Below, piece by piece: positions 52,508-60,406 of a stretch of 64,000 nt of DNA. The stretch's first letter is position 1; each line of letters begins with the position of its first letter. The notes under the pieces are model-generated. The model ran no database searches, was not told the origin of the DNA, and worked only from the letters and a program-made list of their open reading frames with translations. Made by a program: the position numbers and the translations under genes. Origin of the DNA: Myxococcota bacterium (GTDB lineage Bacteria > Myxococcota_A > UBA796). The stretch spans positions 1 to 64,000 of the forward strand of contig JAQXDW010000014.1 of the NCBI GenBank assembly GCA_029251165.1, written 5' to 3'.

Positions 52508-53275
52508 TCACGATCGCGCAGTCGCGAGGAGCAGCGCGAAGTGATCTGCTGACCCTGCTGCCCGCCAGCGGGGCGCTCGGGCTGCTGGGGTCGCTGGAGC
52601 GGTACCTGCGGGGAGCATCCCCGGATCCGTCGGTGCTGCCTGTGGTGCAGGCTGCGGCGATGTGAACCGGGCTGCTGTGCCTGCAGCAGGCAGCCGCTCG
52701 TCGGGCGCGTGCAGCGCATGCTGGCAGCGCAGCACCGAGGCGATGAGGTGGGCCGGGATGTGGCTGCCTCGGTCGAGGCGGTGGCTCAGCGTGTCGAGCA
52801 GCCCCTGGGCGCGGCTGTGGGTTCGAAGGAGCTGGGAGGCGAGGTGGAGCAGCGCGAGCTCGACATCCTGCAGCGACCAGGTGAGCTCGCGAAGGTCAGA
52901 GCGCACCAGCGGCGGATGCTCCTCGCTGAGCATCCAGCGCACGGTCTCCGGGTCGCATGACATGAGCGCGCGCGCAGTGGGTGTGGGCTGCGCGCACATC
53001 CGGAGCGGGTCGGGCTGCTGTGTGCTGCGCGCGGCGGTGGTGTCCACTCCGCGCAGGGCATGGCTCGGGAGCCGGACGAGGGTGTCGAGGCTGCGGGTAT
53101 GGATCTCGGCGAGCAGCTCCTGGCGGCTTGCCTCGATGGCGTCGAGCTTATTGCGCAGGAGACGCCGCTGCTCACAGGCTGAGCGCGTCAGGGTGCGGTC
53201 GGCGCGCGCGCGGGTGAGTGCGGTGCGCATGCGCAGGAGGAGGTCGGTGATCGTCGTGAGCTGGAGCAGTGCCAT
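52508..53275 (-). CDS. Hypothetical coiled-coil protein
   Basis: A 255-residue basic, helical protein. Residues 1-70 are a heptad-like region rich in Leu, Arg and Glu; the last 60 residues are Ala/Pro-rich and probably disordered. No motif, signal or membrane helix. There is no clear ribosome-binding site, and a plus-strand frame overlaps it, so it could be a shadow; the amino-acid pattern favours the minus strand. Confidence 0.45.
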   Translation of the reverse strand: MALLQLTTITDLLLRMRTALTRARADRTLTRSACEQRRLLRNKLDAIEASRQELLAEIHTRSLDTLVRLPSHALRGVDTTAARSTQQPDPLRMCAQPTPTARALMSCDPETVRWMLSEEHPPLVRSDLRELTWSLQDVELALLHLASQLLRTHSRAQGLLDTLSHRLDRGSHIPAHLIASVLRCQHALHAPDERLPAAGTAARFTSPQPAPQAAPTDPGMLPAGTAPATPAARAPRWRAAGSADHFALLLATARS

Positions 53276-53358
53276 GTTTCATCCGGGCTGTGTCTCCAGC
53301 CCTTCTGATGCAGGTTCTGTTCCAGGCCGATCACCGCGTCGCGCGGCCTCGCAATCCC

Positions 53359-54735
53359 TCAGCGGCGCTTGCGGAGCTGCGCGGCGATGAGGAACGCCAG
53401 CTCCAGGGCCTGCTCGTGGTTCAGTCGCGGATCGACGTCGGACTCGTAGGCCCGGTGGAGGTCATCCTCGGACAGCCCACGGGCACCACCGACCACCTCG
53501 GTGACGTCCTCACCGGTCAGCTCGAAGTGGACTCCGCCGAGGATCGTGCCGGCCTCATCGTGGATGGCGAAGGCCTGCTCCAGCTCAGAGAGGATGGCGT
53601 CGAAGTGTCGGGTCTTGATTCCGGAGTCGGTCTTGTAGGTGTTGCCGTGCATCGGGTCGGAGCACCACACCACTGAGTGTCCGCTCTTCTTGATCGCCTC
53701 GAGCAGCACGGGGAGCTTGTCAGCGATCCGCTTCTCGCCCATGCGGTGGATGAACATCAGGCGACCGGGCTCGTTGTCCGGGTTGAGGATGTTGGCGAGG
53801 TCGACCAGCTCGCCGGGGGTCATGGTCGGACCCACCTTCACGCCGATCGGGTTCTTCAGTCCACGGAAGTACTCGATGTGGGCACCGCCGAGTGCGCGGG
53901 TGCGGTCGCCGATCCAGGGGAAGTGCGTGCCGAGGTTGTACCAGCCATCCCGGAGCGGAGGCAGCTCGCTGACCGCCTGCTCGTAGGGGAGGTGGAGGCC
54001 CTCGTGGCTGGTGTAGAATTCGGTCGCGCCCAGTTCCTCAAGGCGTCGACCGACCATGGTCTCCAGGAAGCGCACCGCGCCCGACATCTCGCGGACGATC
54101 TGAGCGTACTGATCGGAGCGCGTTGCCTGATCGGCGAAGGAGAGATCCCAGACCTGGGGGTTGTGGACATCACCGAAGCCACCAGAGAGCAGGCTGCGGA
54201 TGAAGTTGATGGTCATCGCCGAGCGAGAGTAAGCCTCCAGGAGGTTCTTCGGATCGGGACGGCGGTCTTCGGGCGTGAACTGCGGCCGGTTGATGAGATC
54301 GCCGCGGTAGCTGGGCAGGCTCACGCCGTCGATGGTCTCGGTGTTGCTGGAGCGGGGCTTGGCGTACTGCCCGGCGATCCGTCCGACCCGCACGACCTGC
54401 TTGCCGCCGCCGTGGATGAGCACGAGGCTCATCTTCAGCAGGATCTTGAGCTTGGAGTCGATGCTGCTGGAGCGGCAGTCGGTGAACTTCTCCGAGCAGT
54501 CGCCGCCCTGGAGCAGAAAGCACTCGCCCCGGCTGACGGCGGCGAGGTGGTTCTTGAGCTTCTCCACCTCCCAGCTCGTCACGATGGGGGGCAGGGTGGT
54601 GAGCTGCTTCAGGGTGCGCTCAAGCTCGGCCTCATCATCATATTCAGCCTGCTGGCTGACGGGCTTGCTGCGCCAGGAGTCGATGGTCCAGTCTGCGGGC
54701 ATGTATTCCTCGATGGCTTTACTGGAGAAGGCCAT
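53359..54735 (-). CDS. 3-deoxy-7-phosphoheptulonate synthase, class II
   Basis: Class II DAHP synthase condenses phosphoenolpyruvate and erythrose 4-phosphate, the first shikimate-pathway step. The 458-residue length is normal. Diagnostic blocks are Leu-Leu-Gln-Gly-Gly-Asp-Cys-Ser-Glu, Arg-Val-Gly-Arg-Ile-Ala-Gly-Gln-Tyr-Ala-Lys-Pro-Arg-Ser, Thr-Ser-His-Glu-Gly-Leu and Trp-Cys-Ser-Asp-Pro-Met-His-Gly-Asn-Thr with its metal ligands. Not clustered with other aromatic genes. Confidence 0.96.
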   Translation of the reverse strand: MAFSSKAIEEYMPADWTIDSWRSKPVSQQAEYDDEAELERTLKQLTTLPPIVTSWEVEKLKNHLAAVSRGECFLLQGGDCSEKFTDCRSSSIDSKLKILLKMSLVLIHGGGKQVVRVGRIAGQYAKPRSSNTETIDGVSLPSYRGDLINRPQFTPEDRRPDPKNLLEAYSRSAMTINFIRSLLSGGFGDVHNPQVWDLSFADQATRSDQYAQIVREMSGAVRFLETMVGRRLEELGATEFYTSHEGLHLPYEQAVSELPPLRDGWYNLGTHFPWIGDRTRALGGAHIEYFRGLKNPIGVKVGPTMTPGELVDLANILNPDNEPGRLMFIHRMGEKRIADKLPVLLEAIKKSGHSVVWCSDPMHGNTYKTDSGIKTRHFDAILSELEQAFAIHDEAGTILGGVHFELTGEDVTEVVGGARGLSEDDLHRAYESDVDPRLNHEQALELAFLIAAQLRKRR

Positions 54736-54762
54736 ATCCCAGGCCGGGCGAAGAGCGGCGGC

Positions 54763-55503
54763 TCACTGGAGCGTCAGGGTGACCTCCAGGCCGGCATGAT
54801 CAGAGGGAAACATACCGCGAGTACCAACAACCGGCTCCATCCCGAGAAAAAACAGGCCGGTCGGCTGCCAGTCGGGATGGTCGCTGAGGAAGACCCGGTC
54901 GTACCGTGCACGGCTGCGTCCGCGCTTGTTTGGGATGGTGAGGGTGTCGAAGGTGAAGCGGGTCTGCGCTGGAGAGCCGAGCAACTCCCAGGCGTCTCGG
55001 ATGTTCAGCCCGGCGACCTCGGCATCTCGGAGGTTGGTGTCTCCAGCGAACACCGCCGGACCGTCGTGGCTGCGCAGGGCGTCGAGGATGACGTCGCGCT
55101 GCTGGATGCGCTCAGGGGCGCCCTCCCGGAGGCTCTCCAGGTGAGCGGTCAGCAGCAGCAGCTCTTGCCCGCTCCAGCGGACGACCGTTCGGATCAGCGA
55201 GCGGCCCATCTGGGTGGCGGCGAACCGCTGCCGGGTGGTGGAGATGAGCTGGAGGGGATCTCGGATGAACATCATGCAGCCGTAGCTGCTGTCGCGGGTG
55301 AGGGTGGTCGGCGCTGAGCGGTAGCCCACGCCCTGCATCCAGGGGCGAATGTGGGCGAAGAAGCTGCGCTGTGTGACCTCTTGGAGAAAGACCACGTCTG
55401 GAGCACGCGCCAGGATGATCTGGCAGGCGGCCTCGGTTCGCTCATCGATGTGTCGCGTGTCGAGACCGTCGAGGTTCCAGGAGATGAGGCGCAGTGTGGG
55501 CAT
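54763..55503 (-). CDS. TDP2-like endonuclease/exonuclease/phosphatase-fold protein
   Basis: A 246-residue member of the EEP superfamily. Active-site residues are Asn10 (Ser-Trp-Asn-Leu-Asp-Gly-Leu-Asp), Glu42 (Leu-Gln-Glu-Val), Asp155/Asn157 (Ala-Gly-Asp-Thr-Asn-Leu-Arg-Asp) and Asp235-His236 (Pro-Ser-Asp-His-Ala-Gly-Leu). The Trp-Asn-Leu-Asp-Gly-Leu and Gly-Asp-Thr-Asn-Leu-Arg-Asp signatures are those of tyrosyl-DNA phosphodiesterase 2, which frees DNA ends from trapped topoisomerase. No signal peptide. ATG 55503 gives the family N-terminus. Other phosphodiester substrates remain possible. Confidence 0.85.
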   Translation of the reverse strand: MPTLRLISWNLDGLDTRHIDERTEAACQIILARAPDVVFLQEVTQRSFFAHIRPWMQGVGYRSAPTTLTRDSSYGCMMFIRDPLQLISTTRQRFAATQMGRSLIRTVVRWSGQELLLLTAHLESLREGAPERIQQRDVILDALRSHDGPAVFAGDTNLRDAEVAGLNIRDAWELLGSPAQTRFTFDTLTIPNKRGRSRARYDRVFLSDHPDWQPTGLFFLGMEPVVGTRGMFPSDHAGLEVTLTLQ

Positions 55504-55603
55504 CTGATTCTCTCCAGGAGGTAGGGGCTCGGCTTGTGCATTGTGCGCACGTGGATGGTGGCTGGACCGAGACGAGCACCCTGGAGGCGGGCAGGAGCGC
55601 GTG

Positions 55604-57178
55604 ATGAGGTCAATGTTTGACCGTGAGAGCCCTCCGGGATCCGATAAGTCAATTCGTACTATGCGGGCCACCTCCAAACAGAGCCAGAACCTCATCGCGC
55701 TGCTCGACAGCGGGCGCAAGGCACAGGCTGCGGAGCTGATCGCGTCGATGGGGCTGACGGGGGTGGACTTTCAGCAGTCCAGTGCTGTGCTGTCAGACCT
55801 CTCGGGGCTCTCCCTGGTCGGAGCACAGCTCTCGGGACTCTCGCTGCTCGGCAGCAAGCAGGCTGCCATCTGGCGGTACGGCTGCAACCTCTCTGGCTGC
55901 GATCTCTCCGATGCCAGCCTCGAGCACACCTTGCTCACTGAAGCGAAGCTCACCGGTGCTCGGCTTGTCGGGGCACGGGCTGGCGGGGTCCAGCTGGAGC
56001 GGGCGGACCTGTCGGGCGTAGACGGCACAGACGCCAGCCTGTTTGGTGCTCAGCTCCGAGGTGCTGTGCTCACCGGGGCCTGCCTCCAGGGGGCTGACCT
56101 CAGCTTTGCCGATCTGAGGGGCGTCGATTTTACGGCGGTCGACCTGACCAACGCTCGCCTGTACCGAGCCGATCTCCGTGGCTCTACGCTCACCGAGCTC
56201 CAGCGCCAGCAGGCCACGCTGCGCAACCTGGTCTGTGATGAGCCCATCGGCATCGAGCCCCTTGTCGTCGCACCCGGCGCGGATCTGTCTGGAGCCAACC
56301 TCTGTCGCCTGGGCCTCGTTGGCGCTGACCTCTCTGGAGTGAACTTCAGCCTCGCCGAGCTGACTGAGGCCGATCTCTCTGGCGCCGACCTCCGGGCGTC
56401 TCATCTCCGGGGGGCACAGCTCGCTCGCGCCGTCTTCCATCAGGCCGATCTTCGCGGCGTTGATCTGCGCGGCGTTGATCTCTCTGAGGTGGATCTCTCC
56501 GGTGCGTTTGTCGACCGCCACACCCGCTGGCTTGGAGGCCCTCGGCCGGGGGTGGTCTTGCTGGTTCCTGGTGTCGAGCTGCGAGGTCTTGATCTGTTCG
56601 CGTGTCGCCTCCCGGGGCTTCAATTGCAGCGTGCTCGGCTGCAGAGTCTCCAGGGGGAGGGGGCCGACCTCTGCGGCGCCAACCTCGACGGAGCAGTGCT
56701 GGAGCGCGCCGAGCTTCGCGAGGCCTCCCTCTGTGGCATTTCTGCGCGGGGGGCACGGCTGACCCGTGCGCAGCTGAGCCGGTCTGACCTCACGGACGCC
56801 GACCTCGGCGGAGCCAGCCTTCGGCGCGCGGACCTGTGCGAGGCCCAGCTGTCCGGGGCCGATCTCAACCACACCGATCTCACTCGGGCGAACTTCAGCA
56901 GGGCGCTGATGACGGGAGTCAACCTGCGGGGCGCGGACCTGACCGGCGCGGACCTGACCGGCGCGGACCTGACCGGCGCGGACCTGACCGGCGCGGACCT
57001 GCGCAAGGCGCGGCTGCTGCGGGTGAACCTGACGGGCGCGGACCTGCGGGGGGCTGAGCTGTCGACGGCACGGCTGAAGGGCGCGCGGATGGCTGGCGTG
57101 AAGCTGGAGGGGGCGGTGCTGCCAGCGCGGGTGACTGCGGCGGTGGATCATGATCCAAAGCAGGTCCTTTTGTTCTGA
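55604..57178 (+). CDS. Pentapeptide-repeat protein
   Basis: A 524-residue protein; from about residue 45 almost the whole length is Ala-(Asp/Asn)-Leu-(Ser/Thr/Arg)-(Gly/x) repeats, which fold into a right-handed quadrilateral beta-helix. One interruption near residue 305-325 carries Trp-Leu-Gly-Gly-Pro-Arg-Pro-Gly. ATG 55604 has AGGAG 7 bases upstream; ATG 55661 is an alternative without one. Short relatives (Qnr, MfpA) mimic DNA and bind gyrase; for long ones function is unknown. It is divergent from the TDP2-like gene. Confidence 0.9.
   Translation: MRSMFDRESPPGSDKSIRTMRATSKQSQNLIALLDSGRKAQAAELIASMGLTGVDFQQSSAVLSDLSGLSLVGAQLSGLSLLGSKQAAIWRYGCNLSGCDLSDASLEHTLLTEAKLTGARLVGARAGGVQLERADLSGVDGTDASLFGAQLRGAVLTGACLQGADLSFADLRGVDFTAVDLTNARLYRADLRGSTLTELQRQQATLRNLVCDEPIGIEPLVVAPGADLSGANLCRLGLVGADLSGVNFSLAELTEADLSGADLRASHLRGAQLARAVFHQADLRGVDLRGVDLSEVDLSGAFVDRHTRWLGGPRPGVVLLVPGVELRGLDLFACRLPGLQLQRARLQSLQGEGADLCGANLDGAVLERAELREASLCGISARGARLTRAQLSRSDLTDADLGGASLRRADLCEAQLSGADLNHTDLTRANFSRALMTGVNLRGADLTGADLTGADLTGADLTGADLRKARLLRVNLTGADLRGAELSTARLKGARMAGVKLEGAVLPARVTAAVDHDPKQVLLF
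56930..57000 (+). repeat. Perfect 15-bp tandem repeat in pentapeptide gene
   Basis: GGCGCGGACCTGACC is repeated four times without a mismatch, plus 11 bases of a fifth copy. Each copy encodes one pentapeptide (Gly-Ala-Asp-Leu-Thr). The neighbouring pentapeptides use varied codons, so this block looks like a recent expansion and may vary in copy number between strains. Confidence 0.95.
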
Positions 57179-57203
57179 GGCTGTGATGCCTCTGCCGCGC
57201 CGC

Positions 57204-57917
57204 TCACCCAGCCCGTCGCATCGCCCGCGCTCGACTCCGAGCGGCGCTCTGCCGCAGCCAGCTCTCCGCGGTGCCTTGCTCCGCCTCGCTCAGCTTTTCG
57301 ATTCGGCCGCGAATTCGCTGCACCCGCTGTGTGACAGCAGCTCGACTGACCCCGAGCGCGCGTGCCAGGCGTGCCAGGCTGCCGGCGTTGAGGAGGGCGA
57401 GCAGGTAGGTGGTGTCGGCTTCAGACAGCGGTGTGCTCGGCACGGCAATGAGCGCCTGATCTGCGCGCAGCGTGTGGACGCTCCAGCCCTGGATCTCTTC
57501 CCTTCGCGCCGCGAGGGTCTCCCGCTCTCGAATCCGACGCCGTGCAGCACGCCAGAGGGTCCGATCCGCAATGGTCCGAGTGAAGCCGAGCAGCTCGGAG
57601 AGGGTGTGGCCTCGGAACTGGTGGAGCGCGCCGGAGAGCATCTGGTAGGTCACCTCGCTGGCGATCTCCTCAAAGGCTGCCTCAGGCAGCAGGTCTTGGT
57701 ATCGCCGTCGACCCACGCGATACACCCGGCCTTTCACGAATCGCGCCACGCGCTGGTACAGCCGCAGTGCCTCAGCGGAGTGCGGATTGGTCTGGAGTGC
57801 GTAGAGCGCGACCGAGAACTGCGGCGTGCTCCAGCCCGGCTCACATTTTCGCACCTGAACCTCAACACCCTGTGTCGAGCCGGACACTCTCTGTGCCGAA
57901 ATACTGCGGTTTTCCAT
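57204..57917 (-). CDS. ECF-like RNA polymerase sigma factor
   Basis: A 237-residue sigma-70-family protein. The middle (about residues 70-130) resembles region 2 (Phe-Glu-Glu-Ile-Ala-Ser-Glu-Val-Thr-Tyr...Leu-Gly-Phe-Thr-Arg-Thr-Ile-Ala). Residues about 165-210 form region 4 with a helix-turn-helix (Leu-Ala-Arg-Ala-Leu-Gly-Val-Ser-Arg-Ala-Ala-Val-Thr-Gln-Arg-Val). It has an extra N-terminal 60 residues. No anti-sigma gene is adjacent. GGAGGG precedes the ATG and TAGGGT lies about 24 bases up. It converges on the pentapeptide gene with 25 bases between stops. Confidence 0.75.
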   Translation of the reverse strand: MENRSISAQRVSGSTQGVEVQVRKCEPGWSTPQFSVALYALQTNPHSAEALRLYQRVARFVKGRVYRVGRRRYQDLLPEAAFEEIASEVTYQMLSGALHQFRGHTLSELLGFTRTIADRTLWRAARRRIRERETLAARREEIQGWSVHTLRADQALIAVPSTPLSEADTTYLLALLNAGSLARLARALGVSRAAVTQRVQRIRGRIEKLSEAEQGTAESWLRQSAARSRARAMRRAG

Positions 57918-58042
57918 GAGCCACCCTCCTTGGGTTTGCTCACCCTACCGAACTTTGTGGCGTCCAAGGGCTCGTCATTGCAGACATTCAAATATGCTTG
58001 TCGTTGATTTGAGTGTCTACCGAATTGGACGCAGAGATGTGC

Positions 58043-58062
58043 GTGTACGGAATTCCGTACAC
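58043..58062. promoter_or_regulatory. Perfect 20-bp palindrome, operator candidate
   Basis: GTGTACGGAATTCCGTACAC is its own reverse complement. It lies 46 bases before the TTG start of the DUF6502-like gene and within the divergent region shared with the sigma-factor gene. A second, looser repeat (TCAAAT...ATTTGA, 57988-58012) lies just to its left. A homodimeric regulator, perhaps the product of the next gene, is the likely ligand. Confidence 0.6.
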
Positions 58063-58108
58063 CGAGCGTACCTGGATGAGGGTACCGTTATGAACTCTGG
58101 AGGTTCGA

Positions 58109-58837
58109 TTGGGACAAGCCCTCACACTCAACAGCCGACGGCAGTCTGTTCGCAGCCTGTTTGCGCTCATCCACGAACTGTCGCTGGGAGTGTTTGAGCA
58201 GAAGCAGCTCAAGGAAATGTGGGACGCCACCCTCTGGTCATTTGTCGGAGAGCTGCGGGAGCGCGGCTGGACCGCCAAGTCTGTGGCCCAGATCTATGGA
58301 ATGAGTCGAGACAGCCTCTACCGAACCCGCGATGCGCGCCCGCCCGAGAAGATCGACCTCAACAGCATGTGCATCATCATCCAGGCGCTTCTGGGGGCCG
58401 ATGCGTCCGGGCTGTCGCTTGAGGAAATCGACGCGGCGCTTCGCGCGCACTCCCGCCGAAATCGGGCCAAGGGTGCCACCACGAAGCTGATGAAGACTCT
58501 GGACATCCTCCAGAGCAACGGCTGCATCGAGCTGAAGCGTGGTCGGTTCTTTGCCCGCTCTGGGACGGCCTTCCTGGAGAACCTTCCCCAGGAGACTGTG
58601 GACGATGAATTCGTCCGCGCTGCTGCCGGAGCCATCCGCGACAAGCGCAGCCGCCGCCCCCATGTTCTGGCGGTCTATACGATGATGGCGCCAGCGGAGA
58701 CAGCGGCTCGGCGTGCATTCATGGCCCGAGCAGACCGCGCCTTCGAGGGGGTCCTCACTGAGCTTGAGGAGTGGGCTGTGGCCCAGGGCGAGACCAGTCC
58801 GTGTCAGGTTGCAATCGGATCGAGCGACAAGGCGTGA
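58109..58837 (+). CDS. DUF6502-like putative DNA-binding regulator
   Basis: A 242-residue cytoplasmic protein starting at TTG 58109 with GGAGG 5 bases upstream. Residues about 40-80 contain a helix-turn-helix (Trp-Thr-Ala-Lys-Ser-Val-Ala-Gln-Ile-Tyr-Gly-Met-Ser-Arg-Asp-Ser-Leu-Tyr-Arg), as in DUF6502 proteins, followed by a possible winged-helix region. The rest is helical. A palindrome upstream suggests autoregulation. The tiny secreted-peptide gene follows 5 bases after the stop and is probably co-transcribed. Confidence 0.7.
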   Translation: MGQALTLNSRRQSVRSLFALIHELSLGVFEQKQLKEMWDATLWSFVGELRERGWTAKSVAQIYGMSRDSLYRTRDARPPEKIDLNSMCIIIQALLGADASGLSLEEIDAALRAHSRRNRAKGATTKLMKTLDILQSNGCIELKRGRFFARSGTAFLENLPQETVDDEFVRAAAGAIRDKRSRRPHVLAVYTMMAPAETAARRAFMARADRAFEGVLTELEEWAVAQGETSPCQVAIGSSDKA

Positions 58838-58842
58838 CCATC

Positions 58843-59061
58843 ATGGATATTCTGCTCGGGATCATTCTCTCGCTCCTTACCAGCATGGGGGCGACCTTCG
58901 ACACTGCCGACAGCTGCCTAAGCACGTCAGCAGACAGCAGCACCAGCGCAGCGCCGCTCCCCTGTCTGCCGCCTGATCCCACAGACACCAGCGAGGGGGA
59001 TGACACTCGCCTCATCAAGGTCGGCGGGTCGGGGCTGATTAAGGTCGGCGGATCCGGCTGA
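58843..59061 (+). CDS. Small secreted peptide with duplicated octapeptide
   Basis: A 72-residue product from ATG 58843. Residues 1-18 are hydrophobic and could be a signal; the mature part has two cysteines (25 and 41), a Ser/Thr/Asp-rich spacer, and ends in two identical octapeptides Leu-Ile-Lys-Val-Gly-Gly-Ser-Gly (57-64 and 65-72). The two copies differ at five of eight codons, all silent. No family is recognised. A 6-bp hairpin (59066-59084) follows the stop. Confidence 0.62.
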   Translation: MDILLGIILSLLTSMGATFDTADSCLSTSADSSTSAAPLPCLPPDPTDTSEGDDTRLIKVGGSGLIKVGGSG

Positions 59062-59181
59062 GGCTGCAGGAGCTGCGGTCCTGCCCAGGAGCGACCGGCC
59101 CCTGAGCTGCTGCGGTGATACTCCGCCTTCTGCCCGGGACTGTGCGTTGTCGCCTGGGAGGATTTCACCCCGGACATCTGC

Positions 59182-59910
59182 GTGCTCCTGCTCTCCATCT
59201 TCTTGGCCTGTCCCAAGCGTCCGCTGGCGGCCGCTCCGGCAGTGGATGAAATCTTTGAGGCATCCATTGAGGCTGCTGGCGGGCGCGAGGCGATGCTGAG
59301 TCACCACAACGTCATCAGCCGTGGGCAGGTGAATGCACCAGGTGCTCAGATGAGACTCACCGTCTACCACGCCGCGCCGGACACCCTCTACACCACCCTG
59401 GAGATTCCGCAGCTTGGTGTGGTCTCCGCTGGCTACAGCGACGGGGTGGCCTGGGAATTCAACCCGATCATGGGTCCGCGCCTGCTCACTGGTGACGAGG
59501 CTGTGGAGGAGGCAAGACGGGCGGACTTCTACGCCACCCTCAACTACACCGCCCACTACCCGCAGCGGACCCTCATCGGTCGCGCAAAGTTCGCTGGCAC
59601 AGAGACCTGGGAGGTCTCTGTGCAGACGGCGCTCGGCGACCGCGAGACGCTCTACTTCGACATCGACAGTGGGCTCCTGAAGGGCTCACAGGTGCTCCGC
59701 CGGATCGAGAGCGGAGCGCTTGCCTCGACCACCACCTTCAGCGAGCATCGGCGCGTCGGCGGCATCCTCTTGCCGGCGGTGATGATCCAGGAGTCTGCGG
59801 GGGTGGAGGTGATCGTGACCCTGGATGAGATCCACTACGATGTCGAGAGCATGCCCTCCCTCGCGCCGCCGCCGGTGGTGCTGGAGCTGGTCAGTCAGGA
59901 AGGGCTGTGA
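59182..59910 (+). CDS. LolA-like outer-membrane lipoprotein-sorting-type protein
   Basis: A 242-residue lipoprotein from GTG 59182 with signal Val-Leu-Leu-Leu-Ser-Ile-Phe-Leu-Ala-Cys and no longer in-frame start. The mature part resembles the LolA/LppX-like half-barrel fold: an N-terminal Ala-x-Gly-Gly-Arg-Glu-Ala helix end, then strands with Tyr-Ser-Asp-Gly-Val-Ala-Trp-Glu-Phe-Asn-Pro and Tyr-Phe-Asp-Ile-Asp-Ser-Gly-Leu-Leu. Such proteins carry lipids or lipoproteins across the periplasm. Confidence 0.75.
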   Translation: MLLLSIFLACPKRPLAAAPAVDEIFEASIEAAGGREAMLSHHNVISRGQVNAPGAQMRLTVYHAAPDTLYTTLEIPQLGVVSAGYSDGVAWEFNPIMGPRLLTGDEAVEEARRADFYATLNYTAHYPQRTLIGRAKFAGTETWEVSVQTALGDRETLYFDIDSGLLKGSQVLRRIESGALASTTTFSEHRRVGGILLPAVMIQESAGVEVIVTLDEIHYDVESMPSLAPPPVVLELVSQEGL

Positions 59911-59981
59911 CGGCTTCAGCGGTCCGGCCCGTGCTCCTTGGCGATCGTCGTCAGCGATAGACTCTTCGGCAAGGAGGGGCC

Positions 59982-60293
59982 ATGCGACTCATCATCTGTA
60001 CGACGGCACCCGGAGAGGGCGCGCCGCTGCTGCGAACACTGCTGGAGGAGCGGGTGGTGGCTGGCGGCAACATCATCCCCGGCATTCGGTCCCTGTACCG
60101 ATGGAAGGGAGAGATCTGCGATGAGGCTGAGGAGCTGCTGGTGATGGAGACCAGCGCGGCGGGACTTGCCGAGAAGATCGCTCGGATCACGGCGCTGCAC
60201 AGCTACGAGGTGCCCAAGGTGCTCGCGGTCGAGCCGACCGATGGCCCGGCGGCGTACCTGGCGTGGGTTCGCCAGCACAGCGATCTGGTGTAA
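59982..60293 (+). CDS. cutA: CutA1-type divalent-cation tolerance protein
   Basis: The 103-residue length is typical of CutA, a very stable cytoplasmic trimer. Conserved blocks are Val-Ala-Gly-Gly-Asn-Ile-Ile-Pro-Gly-Ile-Arg-Ser-Leu-Tyr-Arg-Trp-Lys-Gly and the Glu-Val-Pro-Lys-Val-Leu-Ala near the end. Its cellular role is unsettled; copper tolerance and nucleotide sensing have been proposed. AAGGAGG precedes the ATG. Confidence 0.93.
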   Translation: MRLIICTTAPGEGAPLLRTLLEERVVAGGNIIPGIRSLYRWKGEICDEAEELLVMETSAAGLAEKIARITALHSYEVPKVLAVEPTDGPAAYLAWVRQHSDLV

Positions 60294-60406
60294 GTCCATC
60301 GGGGTGGTTTCGTTGTCCCTCTGCACCGGGGGCTTCGCGCCTTCTTACAATCCTGCACTTCCTTGCGTCGCTCCTGGTGCACCTGTTCATGTGGTAGGGC
60401 TGAGGC

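Noticed and set aside
52387..52665. Plus-strand frame of 92 codons
   Set aside because: Overlaps the minus-strand hypothetical gene and has no start signal. Neither frame is certain, but this one is weaker.
56930..57000. CRISPR-like or intergenic satellite
   Set aside because: The 15-bp units are inside a pentapeptide-repeat gene and keep its frame and period.
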